From JAZDOT01 sp043798355 (lineage in GTDB: Bacteria; Patescibacteriota; Gracilibacteria; Peribacterales; Peribacteraceae), in assembly GCA_043798355.1 (NCBI GenBank), contig JAZDOT010000047.1:9908-73907 (forward strand): a DNA stretch of 64,000 nt, given 5' to 3'. Positions 8,620 to 16,332 of this stretch are shown here, piece by piece. The notes beneath the pieces were generated by a model. It did not search any database, had not been told where the DNA came from, and saw only the letters and a program-made list of their open reading frames with translations. Both the position numbers and the translations under genes were made by a program. Position 1 is the stretch's first letter; each line of letters starts with the position of its first letter.

Positions 8620-8708
8620 TTTTTAGTTTTTAGTTTTTTGTTCTAGGCCTACAAACGAAGCCACACTCAAAACAAAGAACGAAAAACGAAAAACTATCAA
8701 CGAAAAAC
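8620..8708. repeat. Two facing heptamer arrays (T-rich then A-rich)
   Basis: 8620-8647 has four units of type TTTTTAG. 8674-8708 has five units of type GAAAAAC. The two are roughly complementary and could form a long imperfect hairpin upstream of rsmI. Confidence 0.7.
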
Positions 8709-8764
8709 GTACGGTTTACGTGCCTGCCGTCGTATTCCACCACGCCATCTGCTATGGTTCCCCC

Positions 8765-9442
8765 ATGCTTTCAATAGTATCAACTCCCATAGGGAACCTC
8801 GGCGATATCACGCTGCGGGCAATCGAGACGCTGAAGAAGTGTGAAGGGATCATCTGCGAGGACACGCGGGTCACGGGCCAACTCTTGAAGCTCCTCAACA
8901 TAGAGAAGAAGGAGCTCATCAGTTTCCACGGACACAGCGCGAAGGAGAAGGCCAATGCGATCCTCCGGAGACTGAAAGAAGGTAAACACTTCGCCCTGGT
9001 CTCGGATGCCGGAACGCCGGGCATTTCGGACCCGGGATACGCGGTCGTTTCGCAGGCGAGAGAGGCAGGTATCGCGCTGGAAGTTGTCCCCGGTCCGTCG
9101 GCTTTCCTCGCAGCACTGAGCGCAAGCGGGCTCCCCATCAATCAATTCCTGTACCTTGGGTTCCTGCCCATCAAGAAAGGCCGAAAGACATTGCTGCAAT
9201 CATTGAAGAATGAGGAGAGAACGATCGTCTTCTACGAGTCGGTCCATCGCATCGAGCGGACGCTCACCGAACTCTCAGATGCCCTGAAAGAACAACCGAA
9301 CCGCACCGTCGTGATTGCGCGGGAACTCACAAAAATGCATGAGGAAATCATTTCGACAAAGGCGTGTGAGCTTCCGGAGTGCTCGAAGAAGATTGTGAAG
9401 AAGGGGGAGTTTGTCGTCGTGATAGGACCAATCTTTCTGTGA
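8765..9442 (+). CDS. rsmI: 16S rRNA (cytidine-1402-2'-O)-methyltransferase RsmI
   Basis: The 225-residue protein has the tetrapyrrole-methylase fold signature: MLSIVSTPIGNLGDIT, then CEDTR, LVSDAGTPGISDPG and VVPGPSAF. This is the RsmI family, which uses SAM to methylate the ribose of C1402 in the 30S P site. The short C-terminus (about 60 residues less than E. coli) is usual in reduced genomes. I chose the ATG at 8765 because homology starts there and an extended -10 box (TGCTATGGT) ends 6 nt before it. The upstream in-frame ATG would add 15 unrelated residues. Confidence 0.95.
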   Translation: MLSIVSTPIGNLGDITLRAIETLKKCEGIICEDTRVTGQLLKLLNIEKKELISFHGHSAKEKANAILRRLKEGKHFALVSDAGTPGISDPGYAVVSQAREAGIALEVVPGPSAFLAALSASGLPINQFLYLGFLPIKKGRKTLLQSLKNEERTIVFYESVHRIERTLTELSDALKEQPNRTVVIARELTKMHEEIISTKACELPECSKKIVKKGEFVVVIGPIFL

Positions 9443-9785
9443 AAAAACTGTTCTCACCGGACTCAAAAATTTCCCCCGATTGTTCCACGGATAGACCCCC
9501 CTTGTCCCGCCGTAGTCCCTCACCATCGCAATGGTGACGGGACGAAGGCGGATCCCCTTGATCCCCTCCCACCCTTCGACTGCGCTCAGGGTCTACGAAT
9601 GGGAGGGGCGGTCGTTGGCGTGAAGACGTTTGGGACAAGGTACGAGGTCTGAGGCGCTCTCTGTCTTTCTGCCCTTCACGCATGCAATAGCCTCCCCCTC
9701 TCCCACGGGGAGAGGGGCGGGGTGAGGGGGTCAATTCGTCTCCCTCCCCTTGTGATCTCCCCCCATCTCTGTTTGTGTAGGAGAT
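9443..9785. other. Intergenic region with three hairpin elements
   Basis: No gene is seen in these 343 bp. About 9513-9541 forms a long hairpin (GTCCCTCACCAT ... ATGGTGACGGGAC). About 9565-9606 forms another whose arms (CCTCCCA/TGGGAGG) enclose a CCCTTCGACTGCGCTCAGGG element. 9691-9730 is a REP-like palindrome (CCTCCCCCTCTCC, loop, GGGGAGAGGGG). Confidence 0.7.
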
Positions 9786-10682
9786 ATGAGGACGAACGCA
9801 AAAAATCACTGGAAACGCACTGTGCTTATCCTCACGATCCTCTTCTGCTGCATTCCCATTCGCATTCAATCTCAATCCGTTGCGGAGCAACCAATAACCA
9901 ATCAACCAATCCTTCGGCTGCGCTCAGGACAGGTAACCAAAAACCTGCAGAAGGCCACTCAAACAACCCTCCAATTCTTCGGCCACCCTTTCCATCTCTC
10001 CACTGCAGAAGGTCCGCAGCCGATCCCCATCCTCACCTACCACTACATCGCACCCGTCCCGGCAGGGAAATCATTTGGACTCTCCATCCCGCCGCCGATC
10101 TTTGAGAAACAACTGAAAGCTCTTCAGTCACGGGGGTATCGGTCATTCTTCGTCCGAGACATTCCCTCTTTTCTGCATGATCCCGCGACACTGCCCTCAA
10201 AAGCCATCGTCCTCACATTCGACGACGGCTTCCGAGACTTCTTCCTCTATGCTCTTCCGCTCCTGAAGAAATATTCCGTGCGCGCAACGCTCTACCTCGT
10301 TCCCGGTTTTCTCGATACCCCCGGCTATCTCACCACCGATCAGGTGAGAACTATTCTCAAGAGCCGCCTCGTTGAAGTGGGCGCACACACCATGCATCAC
10401 ACGAATCTCACCGAGATCCCTCTTGGGGAAGCAAAAAGGGAAATCACGGAGAGTAAAGAGTGGCTGGAGGACACATTCGGCATCACGGTTTCGACCTTCG
10501 CCTATCCATTCGGCGCACATTCACCCGCGATCGTCGCAGTGGTGAACAAAGCCGGATTCTCCGCCGCCGTCTCAACCGATCCGGGATGGATGCAGTCAGA
10601 ACATGAGCTCTTCTCGCTGAAGCGCATCCGGGCGGGGGCGTTTCTCGGCAGTCGGAAGTGGAGTGTAATTGGAGTGAAGTGA
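9786..10682 (+). CDS. Secreted polysaccharide deacetylase (NodB domain)
   Basis: The 298-residue protein has a membrane anchor or signal peptide (about 11-30), then a carbohydrate esterase 4 domain: PILTYHYIAP, the metal-binding LTFDDGFRDF (about 143-152), GAHTMHHTNL and FAYPFGAHS. Members remove N-acetyl groups from cell-wall or capsule glycans at a divalent metal; this one resembles the PgaB/IcaB end of the family. Residues about 35-50 (QPITNQPILRLRSGQV) are not conserved-looking and are encoded by a heptamer array plus a CCTTCGGCTGCGCTCAGG element, that is, repeat DNA translated in frame. Codons before that also form a hexamer array (CATTCC-type). Confidence 0.88.
   Translation: MRTNAKNHWKRTVLILTILFCCIPIRIQSQSVAEQPITNQPILRLRSGQVTKNLQKATQTTLQFFGHPFHLSTAEGPQPIPILTYHYIAPVPAGKSFGLSIPPPIFEKQLKALQSRGYRSFFVRDIPSFLHDPATLPSKAIVLTFDDGFRDFFLYALPLLKKYSVRATLYLVPGFLDTPGYLTTDQVRTILKSRLVEVGAHTMHHTNLTEIPLGEAKREITESKEWLEDTFGITVSTFAYPFGAHSPAIVAVVNKAGFSAAVSTDPGWMQSEHELFSLKRIRAGAFLGSRKWSVIGVK
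9889..9933. repeat. Repeat DNA inside the deacetylase gene
   Basis: 9889-9912 holds CCAATAA-type heptamers. 9911-9933 is a CCTTCGGCTGCGCTCAGG element with related copies at 9572, 40082, 48674 and 51160. Both are read in frame and give the linker LRLRSGQ. Confidence 0.65.
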
Positions 10683-11253
10683 TGAAGATAGAGCGCACAG
10701 GAGAACGTGCGAAACTTTCAAGAATCAAAAGCCAAGGTTCAAACAAATATCAAAAATGGAAATGTCACTGACTACCGGCAGAGCCGGTAGCATGGGAAAA
10801 GCCCCTAGAAGGGGCTGACCACACTCCTGGATCTGAATCATTTCTTCTCTGCACTGATCCACACGCATCTTCGCCATCATCCATGGTCTTTCGCTCTGCA
10901 TTTCCCTCTTCCCCAACCCTTCCCCCGGCGGGGGAAGGGAGCTTCAAGACATTCCCCCTCCCCCCCCGGGGGAGGGGGAAGGGGGAGAGGGAAAAACAGA
11001 AACACACAAAAAAACCGGAAACGCCGGAACGGGAGAACCTGCGGATGTCTCACCGGCAGAGCCGGTGGATTACCAATTCCTTTTTAAAATTTTGGTTTTG
11101 ATCCTTGTTTGAACCCTGATCCTTGAATCTTGAACCTTCACCCATCGGTGTCCGCCGATGGCACGCGCTATCATTTTGCATTTCGCATTTTCAATTTTCA
11201 ATTATCAATTCCCTTCGCCCTAACCCTAACCCTAACCCTAATCCTTCGCCCTA
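10683..11253. other. Repeat-rich intergenic region
   Basis: No gene is seen in 571 bp. It holds two copies of the palindrome ACCGGCAGAGCCGGT (within 10774-10790 and 11051-11067), a small hairpin AGCCCCTAGAAGGGGCT (10800-10816) and a large G/C-rich palindrome (10903-10991). It also holds heptamer arrays at 11099-11136 (CCTTGAA-type) and 11172-11213 (six units drifting from CATTTTG to AATTCCC), and four perfect CCCTAA hexamers at 11218-11241. The gene ends on both sides converge here, so these elements may act as terminators. Confidence 0.75.
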
Positions 11254-12480
11254 CTACGGCAGCTCCCCCCGCGGATTCACATTCACTCCTCCTTTCACAA
11301 CCTCGAAATGGAGATGCGCCCCCGTCGTCGTCGGACCCGCGCCGTGCGTACCGGGGGTCCCGCCGCTCAAGCCAATCACTTCCCCTGCACGGATATCCTG
11401 TCCGGCGCTCACGGAAATGACGGAGAGGTGACCGTAGAGCGTGGCATAGCCGCCGCGGTGCCCGACGAGGACGTAGGAGTAGCCGCTTCCCCCGCCGTCG
11501 CGCGCGAGGAAGACGACGCCGTCGGCGGCGCTCACGACGGGACTCCCCTGACCGATGACGATGTCCATGCCGCAGTGCGGGATGCCGAAGAATTTCTGGT
11601 ACGCGCTGTCCATGAATCCCGCCGAAATCGGTCCGTATGCAGGCCAGATGAATGATTGGTCGAACGGCATGATGCCGTCCGCATACTGTCCCGGCCGCGC
11701 ATCCCTGAGCCCTTTTTCGATGAGGGTGCGCTCGGCCCGAGCGCGCAGCCGTGCATCGATCCGCGCGAGCTCTCCCTGTAACCGCAAGACCTGCCGGTGC
11801 ACCTCCTCGAACACCTGCTTGATGCGTGCGGTATCGGGCGTGCCGGTGTAGGAGCCCCCCTGCACGCGGTCCACCGTCTTGTCCTTGGCCACATACTCCT
11901 TCTGGAGCAGAGCGTACTCCCCCGCCGAAGCGCGCAACACGGCATCGTGGGCGCCGACGGAATTGATGAGCGAGAGAAGCTCGCCATGCGCTCGCAGATT
12001 CGTTCTGAGTAACGCATCGGACCCAAGGAAAGCGTTCAGAGGAGACGAGAGGAGGAAGGACAGGAGATCCGTACCCGAGACATCCTCTCCGACATCCATT
12101 GTCTGGACTGCGATACGCCGGAGCAGGTCAACAAGGGTCATCTGCTGTCCCAAAGCAAGATCGGGGAATGACGGATCCGTCGTGACCACCCCATGCTCCG
12201 ATTGCAATGCTTCGAGCTCGCTCTTCGCTGAAGCGATCTTCAGACGTACTTCGCGCTTCTCCTTGGCGATGGCGGCCAGCGCATTCTGCGCCTCCGTGAT
12301 TTCTTTCGCTTGCACGGTCCGCGGGCGCGACTGGTATGTTTTTGCCGCCCGATCGATGGCCTGACGGAGCTCCTGCTCGGTCTCGGAGCGCTTTGCAGGA
12401 ACGCTGAGCGCGAGCGTTGCGAGAGGAAGACAGCCAAGGCCGAGAACCATCATGGTGGTCAGGCGTTGCAGGGTATGCAT
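11254..12480 (-). CDS. Exported M23 (LytM-type) peptidoglycan endopeptidase
   Basis: The 408-residue protein has an N-terminal signal peptide or anchor and a long coiled coil (about 30-280), as in EnvC/NlpD-like proteins. A C-terminal LytM domain follows with zinc ligands in FGIPHCGMDIV and HLHFEV and the usual YGHLS. It should cut peptide cross-links in the cell wall and has the ligands for activity. The start at 12480 follows a TATAAT box (12492-12497) by 11 nt; GGAG lies between them. It is divergent from ruvA. Confidence 0.92.
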   Translation of the reverse strand: MHTLQRLTTMMVLGLGCLPLATLALSVPAKRSETEQELRQAIDRAAKTYQSRPRTVQAKEITEAQNALAAIAKEKREVRLKIASAKSELEALQSEHGVVTTDPSFPDLALGQQMTLVDLLRRIAVQTMDVGEDVSGTDLLSFLLSSPLNAFLGSDALLRTNLRAHGELLSLINSVGAHDAVLRASAGEYALLQKEYVAKDKTVDRVQGGSYTGTPDTARIKQVFEEVHRQVLRLQGELARIDARLRARAERTLIEKGLRDARPGQYADGIMPFDQSFIWPAYGPISAGFMDSAYQKFFGIPHCGMDIVIGQGSPVVSAADGVVFLARDGGGSGYSYVLVGHRGGYATLYGHLSVISVSAGQDIRAGEVIGLSGGTPGTHGAGPTTTGAHLHFEVVKGGVNVNPRGELP

Positions 12481-12594
12481 CTTTACTCCAAATTATAGCG
12501 GATAATTGTCATATTGAAAATCGACGGATTCAGGAGAATATCGTCAAGCAAGATCGACAGCAATCATGCAACGGACGTGGTACGATCCTCTGCA

Positions 12595-13176
12595 ATGATC
12601 TCACTCCTTCGAGGCACCATTCGGCGAGGCGTTCCCGGATCCGTGGTGGTGGATACCGGAGCTGTGGGGTACAGCGTCACTGTGCCGCTCGGGAGCTGGG
12701 ATGAACTCAAAGAGGGGGAAACGCAGGAACTCCTCATCGTGCCTTTCATCCGCGAGGACCGCTTCGATCTCTTCGGGTTCAGAGACGAAGCAACGAGGCA
12801 GCTCTTCAGCGCCTCGATCAATCTGCAGGGGGTGGGGCCGCGCATGGGCATGGAACTCTGTTCGGTTCCGCGCTCGCTGCTCGCAAAAGCCATCGACGAA
12901 GAAGATGTAAAAATCCTTACAAAGATCAAAGGCATCGGGAAGAAGACCGCCGAAAAGCTCATCGTGGATCTCCGGTCCCTCAAAGAGAGGCAACCCGGTC
13001 TCTTCTCTGCAGAGGACGGCCGGGGAACCGGAAAAGCCGCTTTCGACTCCGATGCCGTGGAGGCGCTGCGCACGCTGGGCTACGAATCCTCCGTGATCAT
13101 GAAGACTCTGAGGAACCTCCCGCACGATCTCGCGACCACCGAGGAACGCGTCGCCGCCGCCCTCCGTTCCCTCTGA
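12595..13176 (+). CDS. ruvA: Holliday junction DNA helicase subunit RuvA
   Basis: The 193-residue product shows the three RuvA domains: an OB fold (MISLLRGTI, VGYSVTVP), tandem helix-hairpin-helix motifs (LQGVGPRMGMELCS, IKGIGKKTAEKLIVDL) and a C-terminal domain that binds RuvB (AVEALRTLGY). RuvA tetramers hold the four-way junction for RuvB-driven branch migration. ruvB and ruvC are not adjacent. I chose the ATG at 12595 because homology starts there and TACGAT lies 8 nt upstream. Confidence 0.95.
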   Translation: MISLLRGTIRRGVPGSVVVDTGAVGYSVTVPLGSWDELKEGETQELLIVPFIREDRFDLFGFRDEATRQLFSASINLQGVGPRMGMELCSVPRSLLAKAIDEEDVKILTKIKGIGKKTAEKLIVDLRSLKERQPGLFSAEDGRGTGKAAFDSDAVEALRTLGYESSVIMKTLRNLPHDLATTEERVAAALRSL

Positions 13177-13180
13177 ATTC

Positions 13181-13210
13181 CCTTAGCCTTAGCCTTAACC
13201 TTAACCTTAC
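13181..13210. repeat. Hexamer array before pgi
   Basis: Five hexamers drift from CCTTAG to CCTTAA to CCTTAC and end one base before the pgi ATG. Confidence 0.8.
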
Positions 13211-13211
13211 A

Positions 13212-14495
13212 ATGCTCGACCTCAACATCGCCGCGACACTCGCCAAGGCCATCACCCCCTCGATGGGAATCCCCGATCAGGAACTCTCGGCCCTGCGCTC
13301 GTCCATGCGGCGGTACACGGAGGACTGGCTGAAAGAGCGCCAGCAGGGCAAGCACCAATGGTCAATGAATCCCTACGACAAGGAGGCGCTCAAAGCGGTG
13401 AAGAACGCCGTACAGCGCACCAAGCCCGACAAGCTCAAGACAGTCGTCTGGGTGGGGATCGGCGGTTCCGCCCTCGCTCCGCAGGTCATCCAGGAGGTGT
13501 TCGAATCACCGGAAACGATGGAGTTCATCCTCCTCGACTCCATCGATCCCGCCGCCCTCGAGCTCGCGCTGAAAGTGATCGACTGGAGGAGCTCCCTCCT
13601 CGTCGTCGCCAGCAAATCGGGCTCTACGCTGGAACCCATGAGTACCTTCTTCCTCTGCTTCGATCGTCTGCAGGGGGCGGTACGGGAGAAGGCAGCCGAA
13701 CGCACAATCGCGCTCACGGATCCGGACACAGGAGTGCTGCGCAGTTTCTGTGTGGAGAAGGGCATCCCTATGCTTCCCATTCCGCCGGATGTGGGAGGAC
13801 GGTACTCCGTCTTCTCCCCCGTCGGGCTCCTGCCGCTCGTGCTCCTCTCCGCAGACGTCGATGCGTTCGTTCGCGGCGCGAAGGAGATGGATACCCTCTG
13901 CCAGTCCACCAGCATCGATACCAATCCTGCAGCGCTCCTGGCCAGCGTGCAGTTCCTCCTCGACACGAAGCGGGGCTATCTCCTGCGCGTCATCATGCCG
14001 TACTCAAGCCGCCTCGCCTCCCTCGCCCGGTGGGACCAGCAGCTCATCGCAGAGAGCCTCGGCAAGGCGGAGACCCTCAACCCCTTCCCGATGGCAGCCA
14101 TCGGGACGCAGGATCAGCACTCGCTCCTCCAGCAATGGATGGCAGGACCGCGCAAATGCTGGCACCTCTTCATCCGTGAGGAGGAGAAACCGCGTCTCTC
14201 CGTCCCCGAACGTGTCCCGGATGCGTTGCGCGCAGTCGCAGGCAAGACGTTCGGCCAGCTCATCGACGCATGCTACGAAGGCACCAGCCGCGCCCTCACC
14301 CGCGCCAAGCGCCCGCACGGAACGATCACACTCCCCCGCCTCGACGCCCTGCATCTGGGCCAGCTCTTCTTCCTGCTCCTCGCCGAAACCGTCTTCCTGG
14401 GCAAACTCTACCGCATCGATCCCTATGGCCAGCCGGCCGTCGAAATCGGTAAGCAGATCACCAAGGACATCCTCACCCACGGTAAGGGGGAATAG
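13212..14495 (+). CDS. pgi: Glucose-6-phosphate isomerase
   Basis: The enzyme interconverts glucose 6-phosphate and fructose 6-phosphate. The 427-residue protein carries the SIS-fold phosphate-binding parts (VVWVGIGGSALAPQV near 80, VASKSGSTLEP near 137) and later the QDQHSLLQQ region that resembles the PGI active-site glutamine/histidine segment, then GKLYRIDPYGQPAVEIGK with the conserved QP.VE.GK end. It is a compact form close to that of other small-genome bacteria. A hexamer array ends just before its ATG, so transcription probably comes from further upstream (ruvA) or from within the array. Confidence 0.95.
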   Translation: MLDLNIAATLAKAITPSMGIPDQELSALRSSMRRYTEDWLKERQQGKHQWSMNPYDKEALKAVKNAVQRTKPDKLKTVVWVGIGGSALAPQVIQEVFESPETMEFILLDSIDPAALELALKVIDWRSSLLVVASKSGSTLEPMSTFFLCFDRLQGAVREKAAERTIALTDPDTGVLRSFCVEKGIPMLPIPPDVGGRYSVFSPVGLLPLVLLSADVDAFVRGAKEMDTLCQSTSIDTNPAALLASVQFLLDTKRGYLLRVIMPYSSRLASLARWDQQLIAESLGKAETLNPFPMAAIGTQDQHSLLQQWMAGPRKCWHLFIREEEKPRLSVPERVPDALRAVAGKTFGQLIDACYEGTSRALTRAKRPHGTITLPRLDALHLGQLFFLLLAETVFLGKLYRIDPYGQPAVEIGKQITKDILTHGKGE

Positions 14496-14500
14496 CGAAG

Positions 14501-14594
14501 AATTATCAATTATCAATTATTCATTTCTTCTCTTCACCTCAAGAAAGTCTCCTCCCCTTTGCCCTAGTACTCTAGTCCCCAATCCCCAATCCCC
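14501..14594. repeat. Two heptamer arrays between pgi and trxA
   Basis: 14501-14528 has four units starting AATTATC. 14565-14594 has units drifting from TAGTACT to CCAATCC and runs up to the trxA ATG. Confidence 0.8.
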
Positions 14595-14915
14595 ATGTCC
14601 TCCCCCGTCACCGATGCATCCTTCGCAACAGAAGTGCTCCAGTCAAAGATCCCCGTCCTCGTGGACTTCTGGGCTCCGTGGTGCGGCCCGTGCAGGGCCA
14701 TGGGTCCGGTCGTGGACGAGCTCGCCACCGCGTACGAGGGCAGAGTGAAGGTGATGAAGATGAACGTGGATGAGAATGCTGAAATGCCTCAGCAGTTCAA
14801 CGTGATGAGCATCCCCATGTTCATCCTCTTCAAGGACGGATCTCCCGTCTCCTCCTTCGTCGGCGTCCGCTCGCAAGCGGACATCGAAGCGGAGTTCCAG
14901 AAAGCACTCTCTTAA
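14595..14915 (+). CDS. trxA: Thioredoxin
   Basis: The 106-residue protein is a complete single-domain thioredoxin: VLVDFWAPWCGPCRAM with the redox pair Cys30/Cys33, then MSIPMFILFKDG with the cis-proline, and FVGVRSQ. It is cytoplasmic and reduces protein disulfides. The start is at the expected family length. The next gene begins 6 nt after its stop, so the two are probably cotranscribed. Confidence 0.97.
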   Translation: MSSPVTDASFATEVLQSKIPVLVDFWAPWCGPCRAMGPVVDELATAYEGRVKVMKMNVDENAEMPQQFNVMSIPMFILFKDGSPVSSFVGVRSQADIEAEFQKALS

Positions 14916-14921
14916 GAAGCT

Positions 14922-15176
14922 ATGCATATCATCCTCGGACTCGTCGGCATCGCGCTTTCCTTCTTCATGATCCGTCACCGCGAGTCGGTGGGCGATACCA
15001 TCGGAGATGCGGAATGGATGCATAAGCTGGGCGGCGTCTACAACGTCGTCGTCATGAGTTCCATCCTGCTCTTCCTCATCTCCGTCGCCGCCATCTTCAA
15101 CCTCACCTCCGTCGCCCTCATGCCGATCGTCCGCTTCCTCATGCCCTTCTCGCTGAAAACTCCTCCGGCACCGTAA
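14922..15176 (+). CDS. Small two-helix membrane protein
   Basis: The 84-residue product has one hydrophobic segment at the N-terminus (HIILGLVGIALSFFMI) and a second at about 40-62, joined by a charged loop. The end is Pro-rich. Similar small unannotated membrane proteins are common in CPR genomes. It follows trxA after 6 nt. I know no function for it. Confidence 0.75.
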   Translation: MHIILGLVGIALSFFMIRHRESVGDTIGDAEWMHKLGGVYNVVVMSSILLFLISVAAIFNLTSVALMPIVRFLMPFSLKTPPAP

Positions 15177-15360
15177 AGAAGGGACAGGCTCAAGGGGAGC
15201 CTATCCCTGCATTCATCCAATGCCACAAAGCTTCCTCTTCGACCATAAAATGGTCGCCCCTTGATTTCAATGAAGACTTTTTAGAGGGGCACTGGACGCC
15301 GACAGTCTATTTCCAAAAACAGAAGCTTCAAAGGAAAAACTCTGATAAAATGATAAACGT

Positions 15361-15436
15361 GGGGCATTAGCTCAGCTGGTAGAGCGCCTGCTTTGCAAGC
15401 AGGAGGTCGCCGGTTCGAACCCGGCATGCTCCACCA
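15361..15436 (+). tRNA. tRNA-Ala (anticodon TGC), CCA encoded
   Basis: All four arms pair: acceptor GGGGCAT with ATGCTCC, anticodon stem CCTGC/GCAGG around TTTGCAA (anticodon TGC), and T arm GCCGG-TTCGAAC-CCGGC. The discriminator is A at 15433 and CCA is encoded at 15434-15436. Confidence 0.98.
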
Positions 15437-15472
15437 ACCTCCGCAGGAGGTTGCCCACCGTAGCTCGCCCCT

Positions 15473-15679
15473 TCACTCCCTTTTCTTGCTGCCGGGAAAG
15501 CCGCTGCCTCCCGCACCTTGCAGGCGAAGAAAGACACGCATCGCCTCCTCATACCTGCTCTGTTCCATCCTCTCAATCCTTTGCCGGAACAGAGCGCTTT
15601 CACGGTATGCCAGATGATTTTTGTCCAACAGGCGGCTGAGGACTTCCTCATCCGTAAGCGGATCCAGATCGGGGAGCAT
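15473..15679 (-). CDS. Unknown small protein downstream of the RelE toxin
   Basis: From the ATG at 15679 this gives 68 residues, acidic then helical, with a Gly/Lys-rich end. The same frame is open back to the stop codon of the toxin gene (15770), and the 30 upstream codons (ending FSVDGSGRGSYVPFL) look as protein-like as the rest. The real protein may therefore be about 98 residues, with a non-ATG start, or it may be the remnant of a longer gene. No family is recognised. Confidence 0.5.
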   Translation of the reverse strand: MLPDLDPLTDEEVLSRLLDKNHLAYRESALFRQRIERMEQSRYEEAMRVFLRLQGAGGSGFPGSKKRE

Positions 15680-15769
15680 AAGGAAAGGAACGTACGATCC
15701 GCGCCCACTGCCGTCAACTGAAACGGAGAAGTGCAGGCGACAGCCGAAGAAAATCCTCTGCTGGATTCC

Positions 15770-16012
15770 TTAAAAATCCCGATAGGTGGCTTCGTTCCTC
15801 CTGCGAATCGCTCTGAATATGATCCGCGCGCCATCGTCAAAGTAGATCACGCGGTAATTGCCAATGCGGATCCGGTAAATGTGCTCATATCCTTTCAACT
15901 GTCTTCGATCCAATGATCCGAAATCCCGTGACTGCAAGAGCAGAAGCGCTGCCATGACTCTTTGGCGGCTTGAGTACGGCATCTTCCGGAGCTGCTTTTT
16001 CCACTCTTCCAT
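15770..16012 (-). CDS. RelE/ParE-family toxin
   Basis: This 80-residue basic protein has the RelE/ParE pattern: an N-terminal helix hairpin (EEWKKQLRKMP), then LKGYEHIYRIRIGNYRVIYF and IIFRAIRRR. Many members cut mRNA in the ribosomal A site; the end is Arg-rich as in active toxins. The start is 1 nt after the antitoxin stop, the usual toxin-antitoxin layout. Target and activity cannot be told from sequence. Confidence 0.88.
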   Translation of the reverse strand: MEEWKKQLRKMPYSSRQRVMAALLLLQSRDFGSLDRRQLKGYEHIYRIRIGNYRVIYFDDGARIIFRAIRRRNEATYRDF

Positions 16013-16013
16013 A

Positions 16014-16256
16014 TTAACGCCGTAACTTGCGCATTTCCTTCAAAACCTTTTCAATTGGAACACCTTCCGTCTTTCCCCCGTCCGTGAAATCCACCACGGT
16101 CTCCCAGCCCTCCTCAGGCACTTCGGCGTCGATCTTCACGATATAGAATGAAGGCTTCGAGCGGCGGATAACGCGGTATGATTCCCCTCTTTCTACATGA
16201 TCGGCGATCAAAGAGAGATTCGCCCGCAGTTCTTTGATGGAAATGTCCTTAGGCAT
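16014..16256 (-). CDS. Phd/YefM-like antitoxin
   Basis: The 80-residue product begins MPKDISIKELRANLS, the typical Phd/YefM N-terminal DNA-binding motif, with ESYRVIRRSKPSFYIV giving the beta strands. The C-terminal half is acidic then basic and would wrap the toxin. It is translated first in the pair and probably represses the operon through the inverted repeat at 16261-16284. Confidence 0.88.
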   Translation of the reverse strand: MPKDISIKELRANLSLIADHVERGESYRVIRRSKPSFYIVKIDAEVPEEGWETVVDFTDGGKTEGVPIEKVLKEMRKLRR

Positions 16257-16260
16257 AGTA

Positions 16261-16308
16261 ACACTTGAAAAGTATCTTAAGTGTACATTTGAATGGACAC
16301 TGAATCAA
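16261..16308 (-). promoter_or_regulatory. Toxin-antitoxin promoter with operator
   Basis: On the minus strand TTGATT (16303-16308), a 17-nt spacer and TACACT (16280-16285) form a promoter. The inverted repeat ACACTT-N12-AAGTGT (16261-16284) overlaps the -10 box, as expected for autorepression by the antitoxin. The -10 box is 23 nt before the antitoxin ATG. Confidence 0.7.
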
Positions 16309-16332
16309 GAGAGAATCTGAAAGCAGACGCAC

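Noticed and set aside
11218..11241. CCCTAA repeats resembling vertebrate telomere repeats
   Set aside because: Only four units, with related degenerate hexamers elsewhere in the window. They belong to the array class and are neither a chromosome end nor contamination.
15367..15840. Minus-strand open frame of 157 codons across tRNA-Ala
   Set aside because: It runs antisense through the tRNA and lies in a different frame from the more protein-like small gene at 15473. Its composition is not protein-like.
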